DNA from: Azolla caroliniana
Lineage: Eukaryota > Polypodiophyta
Length of the DNA: 64,000 nt
Assembly: GCA_043228905.1 (NCBI GenBank)
Contig: JBHGNT010000005.1
Span: forward strand, 12,834,001 to 12,898,000
Reading direction: 5' to 3'
Shown here: one piece after another, positions 38,793 to 50,036 of the stretch
Position numbering within the stretch: the first letter of the stretch is position 1
How the letters are laid out: every line of letters begins with the position of its first letter
Position numbers and translations under genes: made by a program
Notes under the pieces: model-generated
The model's database searches: none
Seen by the model: the letters and a program-made list of their open reading frames with translations, nothing else
What the model was told of the DNA's origin: nothing

Positions 38793-39735
38793 AAACGGAT
38801 AAACAAGTATCAAGTTATGTGAGTGTGAAGTTTGAGAAGATTGGGAAAAACAAAACTATGAGATATCCCACATAGATAGGACAACATTGGATCCCATATT
38901 ATATAAGGAGATCTAGAACCTATTACTTTATGTCTATGTGTGAAGCATAGAATGTTTACGGTGACTTGGCCTAAATTGTGTGGATGAATGGCTCAAATGA
39001 TTTTGGGTCACGGCGTACGGCCCGGTCGGGACGTGCGTGCCTATGTGTACACGGTGCGGTCGGTGTGCATGGACACGTACATGGCGCATGTGCGCGTGTG
39101 CATACATGGCGCGGTCGGGACGTGTGCATGTGGATGCGTCTACGGTTTGGTTGCGATGCACATACGGATTATGCACGGGCTGAACTTTATGGATCATGTG
39201 GCCGAATTATGCAAACGGTCGCATGCAACTAAAAGTAAAGACGAAGCAACTAAAAAAAAGAGGCCATGCAACTAAAAATAAAGGCCAAGCAATTAAAAAT
39301 GGAGGCCATGCAACTAAAAGCCATGCAACTAAACGTGGGGTAGGGAAAGGAACATGAAAGGGGGAATCAACAAAGAAACCCATATAAAATTTGCATTTTT
39401 TTCCTACACTCGGGGCTCTCTCCATTTTTTTTTCTTTTCCTTCTCTCCCTTATCTTACGGAAGCCATAAGACTCAAAAACCCTAATTTTCCCTACGGAAG
39501 CCATATCTCTCAAAACCCCTAATTTTTCTTTTCTATTAATCTTAGTAAACCTAAAACTTCTAAATCCCAATCTTGGGACATATTGTAATTTTTCTCTTTC
39601 TTTACTAATAAAATTTATCAAACTTTGTCATATCGATTAATTCTTAATACAAAAACGAACGAATTTGATATCCTCTGGTAGTAGGCCCCGGGGTCCTGCC
39701 TCAAGTTCATGTGTCCTCGTCGTATTTTCGTGACA

Positions 39736-41601
39736 ACGCCGAGCATCCATGCGGAGGTGCTCGAAGTGCAAGTGGACTCTCGTAATTGGGTAGACTTCGA
39801 GGGGCGGCTACTTGAGAAGTACAGCTTCGATGATTCTCTTCAGTTGTCGAAGAAGGACCTTATGGATTGGGTCGAGAGCCCCGACAAGGGAGGGAATACG
39901 TCAACCGTGCTTCAGGAGTTTGAAAGGCGGTTCACATGACTCTCGACACTAGACTGGACTGTGCTCGATACAAGCAAGGTCCTACTAGTTGTGATGTCGG
40001 TCGACGTGCTCGACCGCGAGAAGGTTGGTCTCCTCTTGGAAACGAATGAAGGGCTCATGGCTGACTGGGCCGTGGTCAAAAGAGTTTGCGGCCGTTTTGA
40101 CAAGCAGGTGCCAGGAGGAAACTAAAGGAACCGCTTTTGACGAGAACGAACGAAACGAGACGGTGGCTTGAGTCGGGCATGACGCCAACCAATGTGGTCG
40201 CAGGACCGTCCGGGGGCGCAACTCTAGAGGAGTTGACGAAGATGACGCGCGATCTCCAGATCGCGCAAGCTTGGAGAGATGGCGGGGGACAATCGCGTGT
40301 CCGGAGGCCTCCGGTAGAACAACGATGCATGTGGTGCGATGTCGTCGGCCACATCCAAAGGGAGTGCGCCGATTTCGTAGAAGCACTCAAGAGAAATGTA
40401 GTGTAACTCTGGAACGAGCGAGTACATGCATGCGATACGCGAAGGCCCCTCGATGTGAACACCGGACGAGGTGGCATGAAGAGGATAATGGAGGAAGTCG
40501 CGGCCTGGAATGCTGAGGCCATACACTATTCGGTGTCGGCAGGGATCCGGGTAGGTGGAGAGAAGGGTGCCACATCCGAAAGCAGCACGAGATTTTGGCC
40601 GCTCGTAAGTACTGGAAGGCCTATCGAGAGTGAGGCTAAGGAAGGACGAGATGGCCCGCGCGGAGAGACGGGTCCAAGAGGGCATTGGGTGGAGTGATTT
40701 GGTAGAAGAGAAAACCGGCTTTGTAGAGGCCGTGTGCCAGAACTACAAGGCTATGGTTGAAGACAAGCGGGCTGGAAAATTCGAAGGGATCGGACCTTCG
40801 AACCAATACGAGACCCGAAGCGGTCCAAAGAGAAATGACGGAGGCCCGTCCGGCCCACAGGAGAGGACGAAGTTGCTGAGCTTCCGGTTGAGCTCAGAGA
40901 TCGAAAAGGTGACGGACCTACGAAAGGTCTTGGAGGAGCGGATCCTTGAGCGTTGAGTGGAACTCACGCTACGGGAAGTGCTAGGGATAGCAAAGAAGGA
41001 GTTCCACGATTATATCGTGGACCTGGTAAAGAGGAAGCGGCTCTCGACAAAGCCAGAGCCGGAGAAGCTGGTTGAAGTAAAGGCGACCCACATCGAAGAG
41101 GTGGCAATGGAAGAGGAGTTCCCGTAGAGCCAATATATGAACCTACACTGGGATAGAGCGACAACGGAGACCCCTGTCCGAATCGGGGACGTGAAGGAGC
41201 CGGTGGTGGCGCTAATCGACCATGGGTCGGAGATTAACTTAATGTCCATGAACTTCTACAAGAAGGTAAATGGCCGGTCAATACAAAGCATGGGTGGAAG
41301 ATACGCGTGTCGACTCGCGTTACCGAAGAGCTTCACGGTGCGTGCCTAAATGTTCGAGTAAAGATCGGCAATGTCGAGATCGACTGTCACTTTTTCGTCC
41401 AGGAAACATCCTCGCATCTGGTGATACTCAGTGAGCCTTAAATTACGGCGGCTCATATGGAGACCAAAGTGCTGGACAATGGGTTGGCATACGCAAGGGT
41501 GAAGAGCCAGGACGGTAAGCACTCCGTCCAATTCCTGATGGTGAGGTCGAATCATGAACGAAACCATGATTCTCTCGAAGGCGAGGTCCAAGGGGATGTT
41601 T
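39736..41601 (+). pseudogene. CG3 gag (second part) and protease
   Basis: Gag resumes with TPSIHAEVLEVQ and DWVESPDKG, has a stop at 39937-39939, a zinc knuckle CMWCDVVGHIQREC (about 40329-40370) and the family block GGMKRIMEE. The C-terminal SSEIEKVTDLRKVLEERIL is followed by a TGA at 40955-40957. The protease core DHGSEINLMSMNFYKK at about 41219-41266 is then shifted. The frame ends GAT GTT TAG near 41601, the position where relatives have GAT TTT TAG. Confidence 0.8.
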
Positions 41602-43039
41602 AGAGAGGATTATCAAGGCGTGGGGCCAGGATAATCTGGACAACCGGAAGAATCCCCACACTTGTACCATAAGTAGGAAAATTTGGCCCTTTGTTAACGG
41701 AGGTTGTACCATAGCCGACATCGATGGCGGGGAGAAGAAGTGGGTCGAAGGATGCTTGAAGGCCTGCGACGCCTTAGGCTCCGACGATGAGATCAATGGT
41801 GCCGTGGAGGCGGTCTCATTTGATGACACTCTTGGGGAGATCGAGAGGTTGGCTAAAGAGGACCTACCCGAAGACCGGATTATCCCGGTCAGTTCGGTCA
41901 AAATGTACGAGGTCATTGCGGACTTCGGTAGGATGGTCGGGTTGGATCAAACGGCCCTAGTAAGCACGAAGTACAAGACTGTGGACCGGAAGGTGAGGCA
42001 AATCGCGGCTCCCTTGCCGGAGGACAGCTCGGAGCAAATGAAAGGGGTCGCGACCGACCCAAGTTTACGAGATCCGGCTGACATAGGACACCGGTTCACC
42101 GACGAGACGCTATGAGAGCTCAAGATCGGTAGGGGTGGTTTCATACTGCCCGCGGAGGAAGACCGGTTTCGAACAATGCTTGGAGGGCACAAGAAAGCCT
42201 TCACACTCTTGTTGGGGGAGATCGGGTGCGTCGACTTGACGATCGTGTAGCCAATGGTGATCTTCATGGTACCGCGCGTACCGTGGAATCTCACGCCGGT
42301 TCTGGTGTCGAGAGGTCACATACCGAAGTTGAAGGAGCTGCTCAAACAGAAGATCGGGATGGGAATCCTCGAGCCGTCGAGCGCCCCATACTCGAATCAG
42401 TGGTTTACGGTGCTGAAGAAGAACGACACGCTACACTTCATTCAGGACCTGCAGCCGGTCAACAAGGTGACCATTCGAAACGTAGGGATTGGGCCGCCAA
42501 TTGACAGTTTGCGGAGGCCTTCGCAGGGAGGTCGATCTACTTAGTCGACAACTTGTATTCCGGATGTGACCAGTTCCAGCTAGCCGTGGAGAGTAGGGAT
42601 ATCACGACCATGCAAACCCCTCTCGGCCTAGTTCGAATGTGTACCCTGTCACAAGGAGGGACCAACTCGGTGGCGCACATGGTGAATGCAATGAACAAGG
42701 TTTTGCGGGACTACATCCCGGACATCACCATACCTTTCTTGGATGACATCCTGATCAAGGGATGTTCGAAGGAAGCTTTGTTGTGGACCACATCTCCGAC
42801 TGCGAGAAGATACTACAGAGGATTGATGGTGCTCGGCTTACCTTCTCCGGGGAGAAGTCGGCTTTTGGACAATCCGAGATCCTAGTCGTGGGGCACCTGC
42901 GCGGACCATACGACTAGAAACTGTCTTCGGTGAAGGTAGAGGCCATCTCCACGATGAAGGAGGAATGCAGGTCGGTCACGGAAGTTCGACGATTGCTGGG
43001 GGCGTGTGCCTTCTACCACATTTGGATCCCGCACTACGC
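41602..43039 (+). pseudogene. CG3 pol linker and RT, cut by CG4
   Basis: The linker (EAVSFDDTLGEIE, MYEVIADF, KYKTVDRKVR) is open at 41756-42115, ending at a TGA where relatives have R. RT blocks MVIFMVPRVPW, GILEPSSAPYSNQWFTV and IQDLQPVNKVTIRN follow, then a shift near 42510, LYSGCDQFQL, LSQGGTNSVAHM and FLDDILIKGC (FLDD at about 42739). A deletion follows KGC. RT ends in FYHIWIPHYA at 43039, where the CG4 LTR begins. Confidence 0.8.
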
Positions 43040-43511
43040 TGTCGTGAAGATTATGGGCCATAAGAGGAAATGGTGTGAAACACGCAGGAACACGGGTGTG
43101 CACGAGTGCACATCCATGCTGAATTAAAATATGTAAATACTAGGTATTGGTAGGATGAGGGGTGCTAGGTGGTCATAATAGGAATTATGACCTCGCGAAG
43201 GGAGGGAGAGTTACGAGGAGTGTGAATCGAGGAGAACATCTAGGAAGGATAATGACAGGTCTTAAAGGCTTTTGTAACGGTCGCTCCTTGCGCTATAAAA
43301 GGGGCGGCCTCAAACTGTTTTACGGGGGGGCCCGATAGAGAGGAGAAGAGGGGGAAGCAGATGAGCTCTACACTCCATCACCAGCTTTGATCCGGTTGTA
43401 ATCGATTACCACGCCGTGCGCGCATTTTGATTAATATAACCCTATCTACTTGATACAAGCTGTTCACTGCGTCTCGGTCTGTCTGTCTGTGTGGGTGTCC
43501 GTGGCTACGCA

Positions 43512-43553
<42 letters not shown>

Positions 43554-43692
43554 ACTACAGTTCTCTGTTTGCCCGTGGTCTCCGTGCCTATGCGAAGTGT
43601 GAACTCTTCCCCCTTCATTTCCCTGATTCCTTGGTTCAAGACCCCCGTGGTCCTGCCCCATTTTCTATGCATCTGCACGGATTTCCGCGACA
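43040..43692 (+). repeat. 5' LTR of CG4
   Basis: 653 bp, TGTCGTGAAG to CCGCGACA; TATA box gcgctataaaagg at about 43291-43303; (CT)n run 43516-43551; a TGGCGAACCCGACG primer-site-like block at 43697. Body sequence is clearly diverged from the CG3 LTR. Confidence 0.88.
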
Positions 43693-43750
43693 TCTTTGGC
43701 GAACCCGACGTGAACGGGGGCGGCAAAAGAATCCAAAAATAAATAAATAA

Positions 43751-45854
43751 ATGAGAGGGAGCGAACTTGCAGAAGCAATGGCGGTGGCGGTAGACCGCCT
43801 GGTTAGCGCTTGCGAGGGCACGAGTGCCCTCGACAGGGCCATAGAAGCAACGGTCGACAAGATAGGCCGGTTCAGTGGGAAAGACGCCACGAGCTACTTA
43901 GAAGCCTACAAATCCGAAATGCAAATGAGGGATATATCGGAGGATAGACGGCTGGTAGGGTTTCCACGGGTCGTGACGCCGAGCATCCATACGGGGATGA
44001 TCGAAATACAAGCGGGTTGCCGTGATTGGGTGGATTTCGCGGAGCAAGTTCTCGAAATGTACAGCTATGATGACTCACTCTGACTGTCGAGAAAGGACTT
44101 TGTGGATTAGGTTAACAACCCTGACAAGGGTCATAACACTTCGGTGCTCCTCCAGGAGTTCGAGTCGCGGTTCACACAGCTCTCTACGTTGGACCGGACC
44201 GTGCTCGAGACGAGTAAGGTCCTATTGTTCATTACATCGTTCAATTTGCGCATCCGCGAAAGCGTGGGCCTTCTTCTTGAAACAAACACCGGTCTCACGA
44301 TTGACTGGGCTACTGTCAAAGGAGTGTGCAGCAGGATTGACAAACGCAGAGACTGGAAAGAGAAGGGGTCCTCGCCGGCCGGACCAACTGTCAAAATTGG
44401 GGCTAAGCCGACGCCGACTCAAACGGAAGAAGCGAGGAGGTGGCTTGAGTTAGGCCCAGCCTAAGCAAATGTAGCCGCGGGGCGGGGCCTTCAGGCGGCG
44501 CAGGACTGGAAGAACTGACAAGGATGGTGCGCGACCTCTAGATCGCCCAAGCCTGACGAAGTGACGAGGGTCAGCCGCGTGACCGGCGACTGCCGGCCAA
44601 CCAAAGGTGCATATGGTGCGACGCCATCGGACATGCAAGGAGAGATTGCGCCGACTTCGGCGAAGCACTCATGAGTAATGTGATTTATCTTTCGAATGGC
44701 AGGATTCATGCGAGCGACATGCGAAGAATGCTTGATGTAAATTTTGGATGGGGTGGCATGAAGAGATTGATGGAAGAGGCTGCGGCGCGGCACGTCGAAA
44801 CCATCCACTACTCGGCTTCGGCCGGCATCCGCATAGGCGAAAAGGTGGCTAAGAACGATACAAAACCCGGGTTCTGGGTGGTGGTACCCAAGACCTTGTC
44901 CGGGGGAAGGCTGCAAAAGGAAGAAGCGGACCGCGTAGAGGAGCGTTGCATGAGGTCACTGGCTGGAGTGACCTAGTTGAAGAAAACACCGACTTTGTGG
45001 AAGCTGCGTGCAGGAACTATGAAGCTCTGATTGACGAAAGGCGAGCCAGAAAGACTGGGGGGGTGGGCCCTTTGGGGAGGTATGACACCTGAGGTGGGTC
45101 CTAGGAGAAGGAAAAGGGCAGGGGTCCAAGCTTCCGATTAAGCTCGGAGATCGAGAAAACGACGAACCTACAGAAGGTTCTAGAGGGACGAGTTCTCGAT
45201 AGTCGCATAGAACCCACGCTAAGGGAAGTGCTTGGAATAGCGAGAAGGGAATTCCACGATAGCATCGTGGATCTTGTACAAAGAAAGCGTCTCGCAATGG
45301 AACCGGAACTCGAGAAGTTGGTTGAAGTAAGGGCGGGCCTCCTTGACGAGATGGCTGTGAAAGACAAGCTTGTGGAAAGCCACTACACCAGGCCACACTG
45401 GGGAAGAGCGACTACGGAAACCCTGGTTCACATCGGGGATGTGAAGGAACCGGTGGTAGCGTTGATCAACCATGGGTCGGAAATTAACCTAATGTCTATG
45501 GACTTCTACAAAAAGGGGAAATGGCCGATCAACACCCAATACGGGTGGAAGATACGTGCGACTATGAGAGCCACAGAAGAACTACACGAGGCTTGCCTGA
45601 ACGTCAAAGTGGGCGTCAGAGAAGTCGACATAAACCAACACTTTTTCGTGCAAGAAACGTCTTCCCACCTGGTCATCCTCGGCGAACCATACATCACGGC
45701 GGCTAGAATGGAGACGAAAGTGCTGGACGATAGCTCGGCTTACGCAAGGGTAAAAAGTCAGGACAACCGTCATTTCATCCAGTTTTTTACTGTGAGGAAG
45801 AATCATGAGCGGCATAGGGACACCCTCGGAAATAATGACCGGGTGGATTTTTAG
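43751..45854 (+). pseudogene. CG4 gag and protease
   Basis: Gag starts at 43751 (MRGSELAEAMAVAVDRL) and is open to a TGA at 44081-44083; pieces follow at 44144-44464 and 44671-44976 (GGMKRLMEEAAARH, HYSASAGIRI). The zinc-knuckle region RCIWCDAIGHARRDC (about 44603-44650) lies in another frame. Protease 45228-45854 is open: REFHDSIVDLVQRKR, VALINHGSEINLMSMDF (NHGS, with the catalytic D changed to N), QHFFVQE, LGEPYI. It ends GAT TTT TAG at 45846-45854. Confidence 0.82.
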
Positions 45855-46505
45855 GAAGGGCTATCAAGGCGTGGGGCCGCGATAGTCCGGATGGCCGGGA
45901 AATTCCCCACACCTATAATATAGGTAGGAAAATTTTGTTCTCCGACAACGAGGGTTGTACCATAATCGGCATTAGTGGCCGAGAAAGGAAATGGGCCGAG
46001 ATGTGCTTAAAGGCGTGTGGAGCCTTGAGCCACAACGAAAGAATTGGGGAAGCCGTGGAGGCGGTCTTGCTTGATGACACCCTTGGAGAAGTCGGGAGGG
46101 TAGTCGAAGGAGGCCTGAGCGAAGACCGGGTCATACCGGTCATCTCGGTTGACATGTATGAAGTCATTGCGGACTTTGAAAGGGAAACTAGGGTGCATTA
46201 GATCACCCGGGTAGACACCAAGTACAAGATTGTGGACCGAAAGGTGAAGCCTGTCGAGGCTCCCTTACCGGAGGGCAGATGGGAACGAATTAAGAGGGTC
46301 GCTACGACCCCAGCTTGCGAGATCCGGCCAGCATAGGACACCGTTTCACCGACAAAACGCTACGAGAGCTGAAGATTGGTGGGGGTGGCTTCCTACTGCC
46401 GACGGAAGAGGACTGATTCAGGAGGATGCTCGAGAGACACGGGAAAGCCTTCGCATTCTCGCCAGGAGAGATCGGGTGCGTCAACCCGACCATTGTCGAA
46501 CCGAT
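45851..46505 (+). pseudogene. CG4 pol linker and RT N-terminus
   Basis: One base back from the protease stop a frame opens: RAIKAWGRDSP, CTIIGISGRERKW, EAVLLDDTLGE, MYEVIADFE, ending at a stop at 46199-46201. RT begins after a shift (LRELKIGGGGFLLP-like, FAFSPGEIGCVN) and stops abruptly at TIVEPI near 46505. Confidence 0.8.
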
Positions 46506-46713
46506 ACCGAATCGGGAGACCGGGGACAATATCTTCGGGAGCGAGGAGTCGGGTGGGGATTGGACCAACAGCGGATCGGGAGAAGATAAGTAAAGGTTGG
46601 GTTGGAATCTCCACCATTACACTACTTGGCACATGCTGGAGGATATGCGGTTTGGTGAGGGTGGATGTGGTGAAGGATTCTGGCCATAAAGAGAAATAGA
46701 GCCAAGTGCACGT
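46506..46713 (+). other. CG3 3' tail and start of its 3' LTR
   Basis: Right of the deletion junction a short acidic tail (GDNIFGSEESGGD) ends at a TAA near 46590, like the C-termini of CG1 and CG5 pol. A purine-rich stretch leads to the LTR start TGTGGTGAAGG at 46666. 46666-46713 matches the first 48 bases of the CG3 5' LTR, then CG5 interrupts after ACGT. Confidence 0.75.
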
Positions 46714-47109
46714 TGTCGTGAAGATTTTCGGCAATAGTGTGAAAATCCCATAAAACGTACAAAATCGAGTATGAATCATGTAATACAATAATTGTGAAGA
46801 TAACATTTGTAATATCTAAGTACAAAATGATGGAGGTTTCGAATGCACTTTATTACACGAGAAATGGACAACTAAATGTCAAGATATGAGGGTATAAAGT
46901 TTGTGAAAAGAAAAGAGAAAATTGTGAGATATCCCACATAGGCACGACAAATACGGCTCTCATCATATATAAGGTGGAGCAAAAGATATTATCTTTGTGT
47001 CTATGTGTGGAGCATAGAGAGTTCAAGGTAACTTGAACTTAGAGTGGAGGTGGCTAGCTACTCGTAAAGGGTTTTGGCCAACCAAAACCGGACCGGCGAT
47101 GGAGCCGGT

Positions 47110-47250
47110 GATCCGACGGCATCCGACCGCAATCCGATGGCGGCATCCGGCGTCGATATCCGGTGTCGGTGTCGGCATCTGGCGGCGGCACCGGTATCCG
47201 GCATCCGGCGTCGGCGTCGGCATCCGGCGTCGGCATCCGGCGACGGTATC
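47110..47250. repeat. GC-rich minisatellite in the CG5 LTR
   Basis: Variants of ggcatccggcgtc repeat about ten times. The corresponding stretch in the 3' LTR (about 53993-54040) is roughly 100 bp shorter, so units were gained or lost after or during insertion. Confidence 0.9.
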
Positions 47251-47300
47251 CGACGAACCGGCGACTAGATAAAATAAATATATAAAAATATATACATATA

Positions 47301-47372
47301 CAAGGAGGGCAAGTATGGATTTGAGCCTTGCACCTCCAAGTTAGGAGTCAAATGGCTTACCATTAAGCCATA
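47301..47372 (-). other. tRNA-like module in the CG5 5' LTR
   Basis: On the minus strand, TGGCTTAATGGTAAGCC (47354-47370, A-box-like, also a 5-bp D-arm-like stem) and GGCTCAAATCC (47317-47327, B box) are about 26 bases apart; between them a CTCC/GGAG stem with a 6-base loop. The acceptor arms do not pair. The same module is at 54089-54160 in the 3' LTR. Confidence 0.55.
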
Positions 47373-47838
47373 GTATTTAATTGAAATTATATTTCTATCA
47401 TTGTACTTTTACATGTAAATTCTCATCCATGAGTGCTAAAATGAGTGACATGGTTAGCATGCACCACATGTAATACTTAAGCGCCAAATGGCAAACATGC
47501 AATTTATGCATGTCTTGTACCCTCACATGCATCATATGCATGAGAGCATCTATAAAAGAGGGAAGGGGGAGGAGAAAAACACGGTTTTTTTGTATGAAAA
47601 TTAAGAGGAAGAAATTCGTTATCAAATCAATTGTGTAATCTCAACTTCTCTCTTTCCCAATCTATCTTAAGTACTTTCTCGCCAAAGCTTGTATCGACTC
47701 TAAATCCTTCCGGTCCAGAACCCCGGCGGTTCTGCCTCACGATTCGCGCGTAGTGACGGATCTTCACGACATAATTAAGTGGTGAATCCGACGTGAAAGA
47801 GGCGGTAGGAAGGATCAAGTCGAGATTAATACTTGGAG

Positions 47839-50036
47839 ATGGCGTCCTCAAGCAACCAAGCAGGAGAGTTCGAAAGGATGATGCTAATCGTCGAGCAAAT
47901 GATGAGATCTCGAGACAACGACGCGAGCGTGGAGAAGGCTGTCGATCGTGTCGTAGAGCTCGAGGGCCAATTCAATGGAAGGAACGTTACGAAGTTCCTT
48001 GATGCATATAAGAGGGAGATGAATCAAAGGGACGTGTCCGAGGCACGTCAAATCGCAAGCTTCAAGAGAGTTGTCGCCAACAACATCCAAAGACGCGTCA
48101 TCGAGCTTCAAGAAGGAAAGACAACATGGTCCGAGTTCGAGAAAACGATACTAGCGGAGTTCGTGACTGAAGACTCAACGAGGATGACTCGACATGCCTT
48201 GATGAAGTGGATAGAGACGAAGAATAAGAAGATGAGCGTCTCGAGGGTGTACGACGAATTCGACCAGATGTTTAGTCGTCTCCCAATACAGACCAAGTGT
48301 TGCTTGAAGAGGACAAGACTTTGTACTTCTTGAAGGCCGTGGACATAAAGGATAGACGGGAGTTGGGGACTCTTCTCGAAGATGATACCCAAGCAAATGG
48401 GCTCGTAGCAGACTGGATCGCGGTGAAGCGGGCATGCAATAGGCTCGACAAGCGTCGCCAATGGGTTGATGACACCGACTTGATGGGACCGACTACCACG
48501 GAGAAAGCAAGACCGCCGAAAGTAGCTGAGCCGCCGAGACAAAGTAACATGGAAGAAAAGAAGATTGATGACGACATTATTGAAGAGCTAGCGAAGAAGT
48601 TCGAGAAGGTCACGCTAGCCAACATGAATCGTCGGGGCCCTAAAGGAAAAGAACCCTTTAGATGCGTGTGGTGCGATAGCATGGACCACATGAGAAGGGA
48701 TTGTGCGAGCCTTCGAGAGGCGATTCGACAAAATATCGTATACATAGAGGACAACATGATCTGCCCAAGCGAGACTAGAAGACCCCTACGGGTGAATTTC
48801 GGAAGAGGAGGAATGAAGAGATCTATGGAGGATGCCGATGCGACTCATGTGGATGCGATGCACTATGCTGCGTCGGCCGGAATAAGAGTCGGGAAAGACA
48901 AGACTGAAGCTGCTAGAGCGGGAGCAAAGTTTTGGACTTCCGTTCTCGAATATGAGAAGAAGGGAAAAGTCACATCGAACGAGGTAGAGCTTGCAGACCG
49001 AAACGTGCAAAGCATAACCGGGTGGTCGGATCCGGTGGACGACAACACCATACTCGCAGAGGTGATGTGCGACAACCACGAGGTGTTCGTCGAAGAAAAG
49101 AGAAAGAGAATAGAAGAGCATGGCCCATCTAAAAGACATGAAACAAGGAACGCGAAAAAGAAGGATGATGCGGAGATGAGTCGACCTTTACAAACGGAGG
49201 AACGAGAATCAAGCCGAAAAGGGGAGCCGAGCGAACGAGTTGAAGAAACGGTTCGGCCCGTGAAGGTTGGTGTCGAAGACCCCGCTCGGAGGACAAGGAC
49301 CATACCTACCTATAAGCTAAGGTCGGATATAGAGCAGACGACGGACCTAAAGAAGATTCTCGAAGAACGAGTTCTTGATAGCCACGTAACTTTGTCCTTG
49401 AGGGAATTGCTTGGCATTACGAAGAAGGAGTTCCATGACACGATCGTGGACCTTGTAAAGAGAAAGAGACAACAATCGGACGAGGAAGAAGAGAAGCCGC
49501 AAAAAGCAAAAACGAATGCCATAACAATGGCAAGAGACGAAATCGATGAAGATATGGTGGACAGCCACTACACTCGACCTCATTAGGCACGAGCGACAAC
49601 GGAGACGCCGGTGAAGATCGGGGAGAAGAAAGAGACAGTCGTAGCCTTGATCGACCACGGCTCGGAGATCAACCTCATGTCAACCGACTTCTACAAAAAG
49701 GGAAGATGGCCAATCAATACAAACCACGGATGGAAGATTCGCGCGGCAACAAAGTCTACGGAGGACTTGTACGGAGCTTGTCCCAATGTCAAAGTCACGA
49801 TCGGGGATGTGGAGATGGATCAACACTTCTTCGTACAAGAATCAGCGTCGCATCCTGTCATCCTAGGGCAACCTTATATCACATCATCTCGGATGGAGAC
49901 CAAAGTGTTCGATAATGGAGCAGCCTTCGCACGAATAAAGAGTCTTGACAACCAAAGATCGGTCCAATTCCTAACGGTGCGAGCCAATCATGAAAGGAAT
50001 CGAGATAGTCTCGGAGGCGAATTCTCGGATTTTTAG
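47839..50036 (+). pseudogene. CG5 gag-protease, two lesions
   Basis: ATG at 47839 (MASSSNQAGEFERMML). A one-base loss near 48280 shifts the frame; gag then runs on from 48297 with a zinc knuckle CVWCDSMDHMRRDC (about 48665-48706), GGMKRSMEDADATH and ITKKEFHDTIVDLVKRKR. A TAG at 49584-49586 replaces W in RPHWARATTE. The protease follows in the same frame, with DHGSEINLMSTDFYKKG and HPVILGQPYI, and ends GAT TTT TAG at 50028-50036. Confidence 0.9.
50028..50036 (+). promoter_or_regulatory. Likely -1 frameshift site between protease and pol
   Basis: GAT TTT TAG. After slipping one base on the T run, the frame continues open (LERTIEAWG, CGLQGEATCV) straight into the conserved linker. The same site is found in CG1 (771-779, TGA), CG4 (45846-45854) and, altered to GAT GTT TAG, in CG3. 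Confidence 0.65.

Larger units (their letters stand above)
26130..39735 (+). repeat. Solo CG-family LTR in CG3 gag, itself split by Cop2
   Basis: The LTR pieces are 26130-26257 and 38798-39735; ends are TGTCATG and CGTGACA, and the CG end block (gccccggggtcctgcc) lies just before the right end. Outside Cop2 its body resembles the CG5 LTR (gagatatcccacata, atatataagg, tctatgtgtg-agcatag). Right flank is ACGC (39736-39739); left flank is ATGA (26126-26129). CG4 has ACGC at the same gag position (43976-43979), so the left copy has probably mutated. No internal region remains. Confidence 0.8.
43040..46505 (+). mobile_element. CG4: gypsy element truncated at its 3' side
   Basis: Inserted into CG3 RT after ACGC (43036-43039). 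It has a 5' LTR, gag, protease, linker and the first about 60 residues of RT; then sequence jumps to the acidic C-terminal tail and 3' LTR of CG3. The remainder of CG4 and of CG3 pol was lost in one deletion. Confidence 0.82.
46714..47771 (+). repeat. 5' LTR of CG5
   Basis: TGTCGTGAAGATT to ATCTTCACGACA: the terminal 12 bases are perfect inverted repeats. A TATA-like atatataagg lies at about 46965 and another, tctataaaagagg, at about 47550. It contains a GC-rich minisatellite and an antisense tRNA-like module. A primer-site-like block, TGGTGAATCCGACG, starts at 47780. Confidence 0.93.
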
